This document shows positions 18,804 through 27,189 of a DNA stretch of 64,000 nucleotides, in pieces (within the stretch, counting starts at the first letter, position 1; every line of letters begins with the position of its first letter). Below the pieces are notes generated by a model. The model saw nothing but the letters and a program-made list of their open reading frames with translations. It was not told the DNA's origin and did no database searches. This DNA is from Hwanghaeella grinnelliae (GTDB taxonomy: Bacteria > Pseudomonadota > Alphaproteobacteria > UBA8366 > Aestuariispiraceae). The stretch is from the NCBI RefSeq assembly GCF_004005845.1, contig NZ_SADE01000003.1:434001-498000 (forward strand), in the 5' to 3' direction. The position numbers were made by a program, and so were the translations under genes.

Positions 18804-19136
18804 ATGCAGACCACCGGTAGACTTTTCGACGATATCGCGCGCGTCGCCAGCGGGGCGGCCGGTGCGCTTTCGGGCGTCCGGGACGAGGTGGAAGCCTTGG
18901 TCAAACACCGAATGGAACGCATTCTGGCCGATATGGACCTTGTTCCGCGGGACGAATTCGAAGCGGTGAAAGAAGTCGCCGCAACGGCGCGGGCGGAACA
19001 GGAAAAGCTGGAAAAGCGCGTTACTGCCTTGGAGGCAGCGCTCGCCGGCGAAACCACGCCCCGCAAGCCTGCCAAAAAGGCGACGGCCCGCAAATCGGCG
19101 TCCAAGTCCGCCAAGGAAAGCCAGCAGGACGGTTAG
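18804..19136 (+). CDS. ubiK: UbiK-family accessory factor (BMFP domain)
   Basis: A 110-residue protein of the UbiK/YqiC family, trimeric coiled-coil factors that help ubiquinone synthesis and can associate with membranes. The signature is the N-terminal amphipathic stretch, then VKHRMERILADMDLVPRDEFE and a coiled coil, with an Ala/Lys-rich tail. AGGAGG lies just before the ATG. The UbiK, YbjN, ProC order continuing downstream is a common alphaproteobacterial arrangement. Confidence 0.88.
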   Translation: MQTTGRLFDDIARVASGAAGALSGVRDEVEALVKHRMERILADMDLVPRDEFEAVKEVAATARAEQEKLEKRVTALEAALAGETTPRKPAKKATARKSASKSAKESQQDG

Positions 19137-19459
19137 ACAAAACGGGTCCAGCCTGTGGATAAGATCTGCCGGAACCCTCTGACTCCACAGCGTTTTTTCC
19201 GTCCCCAAAAAGGGGCCGCAAATCACTTTGTTAAAATAGCGCCAAGCTCGATTCCCAGCTTTGAGTCTCTAGGAATCGAAAAGGCTTTTATTACACAGGC
19301 TTAGCGAAGACGAATTCAGCGCCCTTGCGGCGCTGGAATCGCACATGGCACTCTAACCGTGGTGTCGGGGCCAGCAAGCGATCACAAGATCTGGCGCTTC
19401 CACCAACATGTTGGGCAGCTATGCTGCGGCTTTTTTTGCGTCGAGGGGGACGTCCAAAT
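19137..19459 (+). other. Structured leader or small-RNA region before ybjN
   Basis: These 323 nt contain no protein gene but several stable hairpins on the plus strand: CGATTCC/GGAATCG (19249-19278), a 12-bp near-perfect stem at 19312-19340, a palindrome at 19403-19414, and a terminator at 19415-19437. There is also one perfect DnaA-box-like 9-mer, TGTGGATAA, at 19154-19162. The arrangement suggests either a riboregulated 5' leader or a small RNA ending just before ybjN. I do not recognise a known RNA family. Confidence 0.4.
19415..19437 (+). terminator. Intrinsic terminator just before ybjN
   Basis: A GCAGC-TAT-GCTGC stem-loop followed by GGC and T7. It ends 22 nt before the ybjN ATG, too close to leave room for a promoter after it. 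It is therefore an attenuator candidate or the end of a small RNA. Confidence 0.65.
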
Positions 19460-19963
19460 ATGGATACAGCGCTTGTTTTTGGCGAAGTCGGTTTCCCCAA
19501 TCCCTTGGACATCCTGGAAGCGATGTTCACTGAGAATGAGTGGCCCTTCGAACGTCCCGGCGAGGACGAAATCCTTGTCGAAACGACCGGCGGCTGGTGC
19601 GACTACCGGCTGTTCTTCGTTTGGCGCGAAGATATGCACGCCCTTTATTTCACCTGCTCGTTCGACATGAAGATCCCGCAGGAAAACCGTGGCCGGATCA
19701 ACGATTTGCTGGCCATGATCAATCAGCGCATGTGGATGGGTCATTTCGATCTGTGCAGCGAAGACGGCTCACCGACATATCGCCACACGATCCCGACCCG
19801 GGGATTGAGCCATGTTTCCGTGGAAACGCTGGAAGATATGATGGACATCGCCCTGGCCGAATGCGAGCGGTTCTTCCCCGCATTTCAGTTCATGATTTGG
19901 GGCGGACATTCGCCGGAAGAAGCCGTCAGCGCCGCCCTGTTGGACTGCCAGGGCGAGGCATAA
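19460..19963 (+). CDS. YbjN domain-containing protein
   Basis: A 167-residue protein of the YbjN family (type III secretion chaperone-like fold), widespread in Alphaproteobacteria and linked to stress and motility phenotypes in enterobacteria. Recognisable segments are NPLDILEAMFTENEWPFER at the N-terminus, LYFTCSFDMKIP, and FFPAFQFMIWGGHSPEEA near the C-terminus. The ATG follows a GAGGGGG sequence. The molecular function is unknown. It is preceded by an intrinsic terminator and followed 92 nt later by proC. Confidence 0.85.
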   Translation: MDTALVFGEVGFPNPLDILEAMFTENEWPFERPGEDEILVETTGGWCDYRLFFVWREDMHALYFTCSFDMKIPQENRGRINDLLAMINQRMWMGHFDLCSEDGSPTYRHTIPTRGLSHVSVETLEDMMDIALAECERFFPAFQFMIWGGHSPEEAVSAALLDCQGEA

Positions 19964-20055
19964 ACTTTTATTCCAAACCGTTATATGCTTGCGCGTCAGC
20001 CGGCTGGACCTAGAGTCCGACCGCTGGGTAAGTATTGTTGTGTAGGGAGGGGTAT

Positions 20056-20877
20056 ATGGCAGAAAAACTGAAGCGCCCGCTGCTGCTTGTCGGCTGTGGG
20101 AAAATGGGCGGTGCGATGCTCGAAGGCTGGCTCGCCAGTGGGATTGCAGCCGCCGGAGCCTACGTCGTGGAACCGTTCGGCGCCGATGCTTTCGCGAACC
20201 GGCGCGACGTCACCGTCGTCTCCTCTGTTGAAGAATTGCCCGCCGATCTTTCGCCGCAAGTCATAATCCTAGCAGTCAAGCCGCAAGCGATGTCCGCGGT
20301 CGTCGGCGCCTATGCGAAGTTCGCGACCCCGGATTGCCTGTTCGTGTCCGTCGCCGCCGGCACGACCATTTCATTTTTCGAAGCGGAACTGGGACCGCAG
20401 GCCGCAATCGTTCGCGCCATGCCCAATACGCCCGCTGCCGTCGGGCAAGGCATTACGGTAATCTGCCCCAACGCAAAGGCAACCGCCCAGCAGGTCGCGG
20501 ATGCCGATATCTTGCTTCAAGCGGTCGGTGAAACGGCCAGGATCGAAGACGAAGCGTTGATGGACGCCGTCACCGGCGTTTCCGGCAGCGGTCCCGCCTA
20601 TGTGTTTTTCATGATCGAGTGCATGGCGAAAGCCGGTGTGGACGCAGGCCTGCCGGAAGACCTTGCGGCACGCCTGGCATTGCAGACCGTCGCCGGGGCA
20701 GGCCACCTGGCCCGGCAGAGCGACGACACACCGGACCAACTGCGCCGCAATGTCACCAGCCCGAACGGTACGACCCAAGCGGCCCTCGACGTTCTGATGG
20801 CCGATGATGGGTTGCAGCCCTTGATGACCAAGGCGGTTGCGGCCGCCGCGAACCGAGGACGCGAACTGGCCGGCTGA
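20056..20877 (+). CDS. proC: Pyrroline-5-carboxylate reductase
   Basis: Catalyses the NAD(P)H-dependent last step of proline synthesis. The 273-residue protein has the N-terminal Rossmann motif VGCGKMGGAM, the RAMPNTPAAVG segment and the C-terminal GVSGSGPAYVF and TSPNGTTQAAL blocks that complete the active site. The ATG has GGAGGGG upstream. A diverged paralogue lacking these blocks occurs at 31769-32539. Confidence 0.96.
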   Translation: MAEKLKRPLLLVGCGKMGGAMLEGWLASGIAAAGAYVVEPFGADAFANRRDVTVVSSVEELPADLSPQVIILAVKPQAMSAVVGAYAKFATPDCLFVSVAAGTTISFFEAELGPQAAIVRAMPNTPAAVGQGITVICPNAKATAQQVADADILLQAVGETARIEDEALMDAVTGVSGSGPAYVFFMIECMAKAGVDAGLPEDLAARLALQTVAGAGHLARQSDDTPDQLRRNVTSPNGTTQAALDVLMADDGLQPLMTKAVAAAANRGRELAG

Positions 20878-20935
20878 CCGACTGGACGGATCGGATGGGC
20901 GGGACCGGCTGGGTGGACCGACTGGAAGCGACACC

Positions 20936-21496
20936 ATGACCTGGCTATTGACCTGCGACGCCCACAGGAAGGCGCTTGCCGAGATAGAGCAAACCAAGTC
21001 CGACCGTGCCTCGGCCATTGTCGCCACATCCGTCATCGAAAGAGATTTGGTCAAGGCAATCGCCGCACGGATGGTCGACGACGAGCGCGAGACCAGCATG
21101 CTGTTCAAGCATTCCGGCCCGCTGGGACCATTCGAGGCGAAGGTCCACCTCGCTTACTTGATGGGATTGATCGACGGTTCGTTGCGCGACGACCTGACAT
21201 GCGTCGCCGATATCCGAAACCGGTTCGCGCATCAGGTTGAGCCCCTGCACTTCAATTCGCACACGATCCATGCCTTGTGCGACACGTTCACCATCGTCGA
21301 CGCGCCGACCTACCCGGAAATTCCCGATCCTACCCTGCCGATAGAATACAGAAGCCCCGCCCGTTTACCCGCGGATGCCACGCCGCGCGCACGGTTCATT
21401 CAAACGACAAAACTGTTCCTGATCGCCCTATGGCGTATCAATCACGAGAAGTCGGCCGGAACCTTTGCGGATGGTGCTTGGTCGCCGGCGCCGTAG
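20936..21496 (+). CDS. MtlR-like (mannitol repressor family) protein
   Basis: A 186-residue protein resembling the MtlR/DUF4145 group. The core is VIERDLVKAIAARM, then GPLGPFEAKVHLAYLMGLI and DIRNRFAHQ. There is no DNA-binding motif. In enterobacteria MtlR affects the mannitol operon, but no sugar genes lie here, so that role should not be assumed. It follows proC by 58 nt; the spacer contains an 11-bp direct repeat, GACCGACTGGA, at 20876-20886 and 20916-20926. It converges on the next gene, whose stop is 4 nt away. Confidence 0.7.
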   Translation: MTWLLTCDAHRKALAEIEQTKSDRASAIVATSVIERDLVKAIAARMVDDERETSMLFKHSGPLGPFEAKVHLAYLMGLIDGSLRDDLTCVADIRNRFAHQVEPLHFNSHTIHALCDTFTIVDAPTYPEIPDPTLPIEYRSPARLPADATPRARFIQTTKLFLIALWRINHEKSAGTFADGAWSPAP

Positions 21497-21499
21497 CCC

Positions 21500-22360
21500 C
21501 TATCCGGCTGCTTTTTCTTCCGGGGCACCGGGTTCATCATCGGAAACACTGTCCGGTGTTCCGGCTTTCGGATCGGGGTTTCCTTCCCCGGTCAAACGGC
21601 TCAAATCATCGCGGCCGCGCGCCATCAATAGCAACAGGTCTTCGAAACCGACCTTGCCGGTGGGGCTTCGTTCTTCCGCGATTTTCATGACGTCCTGCTG
21701 CGGAATTGTCGCGGCGGAGCCCGTGGCCCCGACCGACGGTGACGGCCCCTGCTGGCTGACGGTCTGCGTGCCATCCGCGACAGCGCCGCCCTGCGCGTCG
21801 GTCGTAGTACCCGACGATGCCGCCTTCTTCTCTATCTTCTCGCGGATCTCTTCCTTGATTTCCGCGATGATCTTCTCGCGCTCCTCCGGCGGAAGCGCAT
21901 CCAACTCTTCTTGCGTCAGACCCCGTTTTTTCAGCAGGAGTTCAAAGAGGCGCTCTTCCGGCGTCATATCCATGATTTTACGGAAAGCGTCTATCGCGGC
22001 TTGGCCGGGATCAGCCTCGGCCGACGCCGTTTCCGTGGTATCACCGGCAAGTTTTGCCTGCGCCTCACCCGGAATATTTTCTTGTGCGTTTTCTTGGGCG
22101 ACCTGCTGGGCAAGAAACGCCGTCCGGGCCAGCCTCAACGCTTGCAGTCGTTCCAACGCCGCCTGCGCCTGGGCGGTCTGGTCGCCGGAAAGATCGCCAC
22201 CTTCCCCGTAAAGGGTCCGGATACTCTGTTCCTGCGCCTGAACAATCCGGCGGTATTGCTGTTCCGGCAATTCGGCAACCGGCGTATTTGACCGGCGCGA
22301 TCCCGCCAGGAATAAGGTCGCTGCACCGGCTGCGCCATTCCGCCCATCAATTATCGTCAT
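21500..22360 (-). CDS. Uncharacterised alphaproteobacterial protein
   Basis: A 286-residue protein I cannot assign. The N-terminal third is Ala/Gln-rich and probably helical, with a coiled-coil-like stretch. The middle has a charged helical block, FRKIMDMTPEERLFELLLKK, then ELDALPPEEREKIIAEIK, which looks like a conserved domain. The C-terminal 90 residues are low-complexity Gly/Ser/Thr/Ala/Pro. There is no signal peptide or membrane segment. I chose the ATG giving MTIIDGR; an upstream ATG would add eight residues. Confidence 0.6.
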   Translation of the reverse strand: MTIIDGRNGAAGAATLFLAGSRRSNTPVAELPEQQYRRIVQAQEQSIRTLYGEGGDLSGDQTAQAQAALERLQALRLARTAFLAQQVAQENAQENIPGEAQAKLAGDTTETASAEADPGQAAIDAFRKIMDMTPEERLFELLLKKRGLTQEELDALPPEEREKIIAEIKEEIREKIEKKAASSGTTTDAQGGAVADGTQTVSQQGPSPSVGATGSAATIPQQDVMKIAEERSPTGKVGFEDLLLLMARGRDDLSRLTGEGNPDPKAGTPDSVSDDEPGAPEEKAAG

Positions 22361-22460
22361 GGATGCCCCCCGCATCACGAACACAATGATATTGCGAAAT
22401 CGAGTCGCAAGAAGTGTGCCTATCCCTTGTCATGCGGCCTTTCCGTGCCACATTAGAGGT

Positions 22461-23075
22461 ATGGTCAAAGCAACGAAGAAGTCGCCCAGAGCAAAGAAAA
22501 AGAAGCCCGATGCGGTCACAGCCTTCATGGCGTTGGTGGCCGAACGTGGCTGGCGCGGCACCAGCCTGCCGGATGTCGCCGAAGCGGCAGGCATTCCGCT
22601 CGACGAGTTCAGCCGGCAGTATTGGACTAAGACGGATTTGCTGATCGCCTTTCAACGCCGCATCGATGAACAGGTTCTTGCCGATACTGGTCCACCGGAT
22701 GAGGAAGAAAGTCCCCGTGACCGCCTGTTCGATATCTTGATGCGCCGCTTTGACGCGCTGCTTCCCTACAAGGAAGCGCTCGGCAGGTTGGGCAGGGATC
22801 TTCCCCGCGACCCGCTCGCTGCCTTGGTTTGGGCCCGTGGCATGAAACAAGCCATGACTTGGATACTGGCCGCCGCAGACACCGGCGGAAACGGCATTTG
22901 CAGACATTTCTCCACAAAAGGCTTAATTGTGGTATGGTTATTCGCGGTGCGGGCATGGATGTCGGATGATAGCCCCGACATGTCAAAGACGATGGCCGCG
23001 TTGGACAAGGCCCTTGCCCGTGCAGAATCGGTCGCGGAAATTTTTCAACGATCAGAAACAACCGTTGCGGGCTAA
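22461..23075 (+). CDS. TetR-like / COQ9-like regulator
   Basis: A 204-residue protein with a Lys-rich N-terminus and a TetR-type helix-turn-helix (VTAFMALVAERGWRGTSLP, then AEAAGIPLDEFSRQYWTKTDL). The C-terminal half has a pattern shared with the COQ9/rpsU-divergent family, including RLFDILMRRFDAL and W-DDSPDMSKTMAALDKAL. It lies 214 nt before the phasin gene on the same strand and could regulate it or act in lipid metabolism. Confidence 0.68.
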   Translation: MVKATKKSPRAKKKKPDAVTAFMALVAERGWRGTSLPDVAEAAGIPLDEFSRQYWTKTDLLIAFQRRIDEQVLADTGPPDEEESPRDRLFDILMRRFDALLPYKEALGRLGRDLPRDPLAALVWARGMKQAMTWILAAADTGGNGICRHFSTKGLIVVWLFAVRAWMSDDSPDMSKTMAALDKALARAESVAEIFQRSETTVAG

Positions 23076-23181
23076 GTTCAAGTTGGGAATAACCCCAAAG
23101 TAACAAGGGCTTAAATCCAAACACGCCCAAATTCGATGACCGACGCGCGGAAATGCGCTTTATTGCAGTGCACAATTTTTC

Positions 23182-23209
23182 TTGACGTGACGCGGTATCT
23201 ACCTATATG
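23182..23209 (+). promoter_or_regulatory. Predicted phasin promoter
   Basis: TTGACG and TATATG are separated by 16 nt, giving a start near 23216, about 74 nt before the phasin ATG. A TGCA-containing near-palindrome, TTGCAGTGCACAA, lies just upstream (23163-23175). Confidence 0.6.
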
Positions 23210-23220
23210 AGCCGTATTGT

Positions 23221-23241
23221 GCGATGCAAAATTAGCATCGC
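23221..23241. promoter_or_regulatory. Inverted repeat over the phasin transcription start
   Basis: A perfect GCGATGC-N7-GCATCGC inverted repeat begins about 5 nt after the predicted start point. That position suits a repressor. Phasin genes are usually repressed by PhaR, which recognises TGC/GCA-type repeats; whether PhaR binds here is inference. Confidence 0.55.
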
Positions 23242-23289
23242 CGATTAGGCAAAATAGAAAACGACATCTCACACGCCCGGAGAATGACG

Positions 23290-23796
23290 ATGACCCAAAC
23301 CTCTTTTTTTGATTTCAGCAGCAACCCGTTCTTCGACCCGAAGAACAACCCGTTCCTGGACCCGACGAAAAATCCGTTCCTGAACAAGGACCTTGCGGAT
23401 GTCTTCACGAATATGAAGACGCCCGGCTTTGATGTGCAGGAAATGGTTGCCGCCCAGCGTAAGAACATGGAAGCCATCGCGGCCGCCAACAAAACCGCCG
23501 TCGAAGGTGTCCAGGCGATCATCAAGCGCCAGGGTGAAATCCTGAAGGAAATCGTCGACGAGACAAATGCGCTGGCTCAGGAAGCCGGTTCAAATGTCGG
23601 GTCCGCTCCGGAAGATCAGGCCGCCCGCAACCTCGATGCGGTCAAGACCTCCATCGAAGAAGCCGTCGGCAACATGAAGGAATTGAGCGAGATGCTCGCA
23701 AAGTCCCAAGGCGAAGCGTTCGAAATTCTGAACCATCGCCTGACCGAAAGCCTTGAGGAAGTGAAGTCGACCATCGCCAAAGCGAAGAAGAAGTAA
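23290..23796 (+). CDS. Phasin family protein
   Basis: A 168-residue granule-associated protein that coats polyhydroxyalkanoate inclusions. The phasin core includes NMEAIAAANKTAVEGVQAI, the KRQGEILKEIVDE region and a helical C-terminus ending in AKAKKK. The N-terminus is unusual: three near-repeats of about eight residues, each with an NPF motif followed by F/L, cover residues 10-33. I chose the second of two nearby ATGs because GGAG lies 7 nt before it and only 1 nt before the first. It has its own promoter and terminator. Confidence 0.87.
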   Translation: MTQTSFFDFSSNPFFDPKNNPFLDPTKNPFLNKDLADVFTNMKTPGFDVQEMVAAQRKNMEAIAAANKTAVEGVQAIIKRQGEILKEIVDETNALAQEAGSNVGSAPEDQAARNLDAVKTSIEEAVGNMKELSEMLAKSQGEAFEILNHRLTESLEEVKSTIAKAKKK

Positions 23797-23844
23797 ACTT
23801 CATTCCGAAAGGCCTCGTGCCGCAGTATTAGGCTAAGCTTTCCG

Positions 23845-23880
23845 AAACCGCCCCGGTTAACCGACCAGGGCGGTTTTGTT
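23845..23880 (+). terminator. Rho-independent terminator after phasin
   Basis: An AAACCGCCC/GGGCGGTTTT stem with a loop of about 16 nt ends in TTTTGTTTT. It is 49 nt after the phasin stop. Confidence 0.85.
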
Positions 23881-23997
23881 TTGCGCCCTCAAAACCTTCC
23901 GCGACGCGCACCTGGATTTTGTATCCCGGTCTTTTCACAGCAAGTTCCGCCTGCTACCCAACCGGACACACAGGACGACATAGTTAGGGACGCATCG

Positions 23998-24333
23998 ATG
24001 ACCATTTCCTTCGACGACTTTTTGAAGGTCGATATCCGGGTCGGCACCGTTATCAAGGCGGAGCCCTATCCAGAAGCGCGCAAGCCCGCGATCAAAATGT
24101 GGATCGATTTCGGACCGGAGGTCGGGGAACGCAAAACCTCTGCCCAGGTCACGGCTCACTACACGCCGGAAACCCTGACGGGCCGCCAAGTGGCCGCCGT
24201 CGTCAATTTCCCCGCCAAGCAAATCGGCAAGTTCATGTCGGAATGTCTGGTTCTGGGTTTCGCGGACGAGGCGGGCGAGGTCGTCCTGATCGCGCCGGAC
24301 CAAAAAGTCCCCAACGGCCAGCGGCTACACTAA
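23998..24333 (+). CDS. csaA: CsaA-type tRNA-binding domain protein
   Basis: An 111-residue single-domain protein with the EMAP-II/Trbp-like OB fold. The pattern is FDDFLKVDIRVGTVIKAEPYP, RKPAIKMWIDFG, VAAVVNFPAKQIGKFMSECL and PNGQRLH at the end, typical of CsaA. The Bacillus homologue is described as a secretion-linked chaperone. The ATG follows AGGGA. Its stop codon overlaps the stop of the sensor kinase on the other strand by 4 nt. Confidence 0.9.
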   Translation: MTISFDDFLKVDIRVGTVIKAEPYPEARKPAIKMWIDFGPEVGERKTSAQVTAHYTPETLTGRQVAAVVNFPAKQIGKFMSECLVLGFADEAGEVVLIAPDQKVPNGQRLH

Positions 24334-25652
24334 AGCGGCAAACGAATTCTGGCGCGCAAACCGCCATGCGGCGAGTCTTCCAGGAAGAGTTCGCCGCCAT
24401 GGACGCGGGCGATATCGCGTGCGATCGATAATCCCAGCCCCGTGCCGCCGGTTAGCGGATTGCGCGATCGGTCCAACCGGACGAAAGGACGAAACGCGTC
24501 TTCGCGTTGATCTTCGGATATGCCCGGACCGTCATCGTCGATCGTCACCTCGATTGCATCGCCGCGCCGGCCGGCCCGAACCCAGATATTGTCCGCATAC
24601 CGGTTCGCATTGGCGATAAGGTTATCGATGCAGCGTTTAAAGGCATCCGGTTTCACCCAGGTGACGATATGCCCCTCCACATGCGTATCGATCGACGCCC
24701 CGTCCCGCTTCCACTGATCCCCGATGTCTGAAACCAATTCGGTCAGATCCGTTTCCAAGGACTGCTCGCCCCCCTCGCCCCGCGCGAAGGTCAGATACCC
24801 TTCGATCATCTTCTCCATCTCGGAGACGTTTTCCTTCAATTCGGCGATCTCAGGATCTTTCCCCAGCATGGCCAGCTGAAGCTTCATGCGGGTCAACGGG
24901 GTGCGCAAATCGTGACTAACCCCGGACAACATGTCGGTTCGCTGCCGGACCTGCCGGCGGATACGTTCACTCATCAAATTAAAAGCCTGGGTGGCCTGAC
25001 GAACTTCCAACGCGCCTTCGGGCTTCACATCCGCATCCGCTTCCCGCCCCTTGCCGAAACTGTCCACCGCCGTCGCAAGACGCCGGATCGGCCGTACCTG
25101 GTTACGCATGAAAACCGACGCAACCGCAAACAGGACGAGCGAGGTTCCCACCATCCACATGATGAAGATGTAGGTCGTCGAACTGAAAACGCGGTTGCCC
25201 GGAACGATGACCCGCAACACGCCTTCGGCCAACTGCACGTCGACAACCACTTCCTGTCGGAAAGACCTGCTATCGATACGAAACGGACGCTTCACCCGCT
25301 CGCCCAGCGCCTTGGCCAACAAGCTGTGAATAAGACCGTTGGCATCGTCGGCCGGTTCGTTTGGCAGGATCTCTCCCGGACGCAGGATCAGTTCCAGCCC
25401 CATATTCGCCTGCGCGCTTTCAAAAAGATCCTCCGTCTTCTCCGGCGCGTCATACATGCGGTCGAGCACCATGGCGATATCACCGGAAATCCCGCTGACC
25501 AGCCGCCAAGTGATGGAATCCCAGTGGCGATCATAGAAAATCCAGGTGGAAACGATCTGAAGCAGAATCAAGGGTGAGATGATGATCAGCAGCGCGCGGC
25601 CGTACAGCGTTCGCGGCAGGAAATTTTTCAGATGGAACCGTCCCAACGCCAC
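24330..25652 (-). CDS. EnvZ-like sensor histidine kinase
   Basis: A 440-residue inner-membrane kinase with TM1 at about 18-37, a periplasmic domain of about 110 residues, TM2 at about 155-175 and a HAMP domain. The HisKA motif is SGVSHDLRTPLTRMKLQL, followed by the ATPase domain (LIANANRYA, DDGPGI, GGTGLGLSIARDI). It starts 6 nt after the response regulator stop, so the two are translationally coupled and form a cognate pair. Confidence 0.94.
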   Translation of the reverse strand: MALGRFHLKNFLPRTLYGRALLIIISPLILLQIVSTWIFYDRHWDSITWRLVSGISGDIAMVLDRMYDAPEKTEDLFESAQANMGLELILRPGEILPNEPADDANGLIHSLLAKALGERVKRPFRIDSRSFRQEVVVDVQLAEGVLRVIVPGNRVFSSTTYIFIMWMVGTSLVLFAVASVFMRNQVRPIRRLATAVDSFGKGREADADVKPEGALEVRQATQAFNLMSERIRRQVRQRTDMLSGVSHDLRTPLTRMKLQLAMLGKDPEIAELKENVSEMEKMIEGYLTFARGEGGEQSLETDLTELVSDIGDQWKRDGASIDTHVEGHIVTWVKPDAFKRCIDNLIANANRYADNIWVRAGRRGDAIEVTIDDDGPGISEDQREDAFRPFVRLDRSRNPLTGGTGLGLSIARDIARVHGGELFLEDSPHGGLRARIRLPL

Positions 25653-25658
25653 GCCCCG

Positions 25659-26354
25659 TCAATCCGGCCGAAGAACATAACCGCGGCCCCGCACCGTGTG
25701 CAGATATCTGGGGATGCGGGTGTCTGGTTCTATTTTGCGCCGCAGACGCGTCACCTGAACGTCGATGGTCCGGTCGCCACCGTTGATATCGCACAGGGAG
25801 CACAATTCCTCCCGGCTCATGATCCGCCCCGGCTCACGCGCAAGGGCGGTCAGCAATTGCGCTTCGGTAGAGGTGAGGCGCATCGGCTTGTCCGATCGGG
25901 TCAGGATTTGGCGCCCGACATCGAACAGAACCTCGCCCATGGTGACCATCATGGGGCCAGCCGGCACCTGCGCCGTGGGTGTCCGCCGCAGGATAGACTG
26001 GATACGCAGCACCAATTCGCGCGGTTCGAAGGGTTTCGACAAATAGTCGTCGGCGCCGGCTTCCAAGCCGTCGATGCGGGCCTCCGTCTCGCCCATCGCA
26101 GTGAGCATCAGGATCGGTATCTGGTCCGCGGTTCGGACATAGCGGGTAAATTCCAGGCCGCTTTCCCCCGGCAACATCACGTCGACGATCAGCAAGTCGA
26201 ACTGGAACGATGCCAGCTTTGAACGTGCTTCATCCGTATCCGCGGCAGAGGTGACGCGAAACCCCTCTTCGGTCAGGAACCGCTGCAGCAGGTCGCGCAA
26301 CCTTGTGTCGTCGTCGACAACCAGGATATGCGCCGCGTCCACCATGTTGTTCAT
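25659..26354 (-). CDS. OmpR-family response regulator, PetR-like
   Basis: A 231-residue regulator with a receiver domain (LVVDDD, phospho-Asp in IVDVMLPGESG, LSKPF) and a C-terminal winged helix (RLTSTEAQLLTALA, then CDINGGDRTIDVQVTRLRRK). The arrangement of a MarR-type gene upstream and a kinase downstream matches the PetP-PetR locus first described in Rhodobacter. PetR in that genus affects cytochrome bc1 expression; this is not shown here. The ATG at 26354 or one three codons later could be used. Confidence 0.93.
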   Translation of the reverse strand: MNNMVDAAHILVVDDDTRLRDLLQRFLTEEGFRVTSAADTDEARSKLASFQFDLLIVDVMLPGESGLEFTRYVRTADQIPILMLTAMGETEARIDGLEAGADDYLSKPFEPRELVLRIQSILRRTPTAQVPAGPMMVTMGEVLFDVGRQILTRSDKPMRLTSTEAQLLTALAREPGRIMSREELCSLCDINGGDRTIDVQVTRLRRKIEPDTRIPRYLHTVRGRGYVLRPD

Positions 26355-26409
26355 GCCGCACCAACTGCCTTATGCGCCGGCATGCCGGCGCTCCAACCTC
26401 AGGCCACCC

Positions 26410-26955
26410 TCAGGGACGCCGCTTTGTCGCGCCGAACCGGGACCTGTCTTCATCATCGGACATAATGCCGAGCATGACTTTTCGGAACCCTTCCACCGCC
26501 TCCGCACCGGCCTGGCGATAGGCCCGCGCCAGTCTTTGGCGCTGGGTTTCCGTTAATTGTTCTTCAAGCGCGCGGCCCTTTTCGGTCAAGGTCAACAACC
26601 GCTGGCGCCGATCCGACGCTCCTTGCCGCTGCACAATGTAGCCCTCTTCGACCAACTGGCTCAACACGCGGCTCAGACTCTGCTTGGTAATCTGAAGGAT
26701 CGACAGCAAGGACGACACGGTCGCTCCGGGATAGCGCCCGACGAAATAGATCACCCTGTGATGGGCCCGCCCCAATCCGCGATCGGCCAAGATGCGATCC
26801 GGCTCGGAGATAAAGTCCCGATATCCGAAAAAGAGCATTTCGATGCCCTGACGCAATTCCTCTTCCCGCAGGAAAAGGGGGTTCGCGCCGGGCTTGGCGG
26901 AGGACGGCCCCGATGAAGGGAGTGAAGACCGGTTGGGAGAATTTATGTCAGCCAT
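26410..26955 (-). CDS. MarR-family regulator, PetP-like
   Basis: A 181-residue MarR protein. The winged helix covers about residues 65-135, with HHRVIYFVGRYPGATVSSLLSILQITKQSLSRVLSQL and a basic wing (GASDRRQRLLTLTEKGRALE). It has a 30-residue disordered N-terminus rich in Ser and Pro. The response regulator gene begins 55 nt downstream. The start is only a few bases from a promoter-like AT-rich stretch, so the mRNA may have a very short leader. Confidence 0.9.
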   Translation of the reverse strand: MADINSPNRSSLPSSGPSSAKPGANPLFLREEELRQGIEMLFFGYRDFISEPDRILADRGLGRAHHRVIYFVGRYPGATVSSLLSILQITKQSLSRVLSQLVEEGYIVQRQGASDRRQRLLTLTEKGRALEEQLTETQRQRLARAYRQAGAEAVEGFRKVMLGIMSDDEDRSRFGATKRRP

Positions 26956-27095
26956 GTTGACTTATATGCATGACGCTGATACACCGCGCAACCACTTCGA
27001 TTGTTACTTTGTGACTTTCTGAAGCACATCGAAGAAAGGTTCTTATCACAGAATCAGGTTCTTGGGTTAGGTCCTTTCGTTTGAAAACTATCCGT

Positions 27096-27116
27096 GGATA
27101 CCACGTTTCGGTATCC
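27096..27116. repeat. Perfect inverted repeat upstream of ilvE
   Basis: GGATACC-N7-GGTATCC, 7-bp arms, 73 nt before the ilvE start in the divergent gap between the MarR-type gene and ilvE. It may be an operator or a leader hairpin. No T-run follows, so it is not an intrinsic terminator. Confidence 0.45.
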
Positions 27117-27189
27117 CGAACGGGCGGGAAACGGGTCCCCAACCGGCGTAGACAATCACCGGCGGGACAAAAAGATTTTGGAGCACAAC

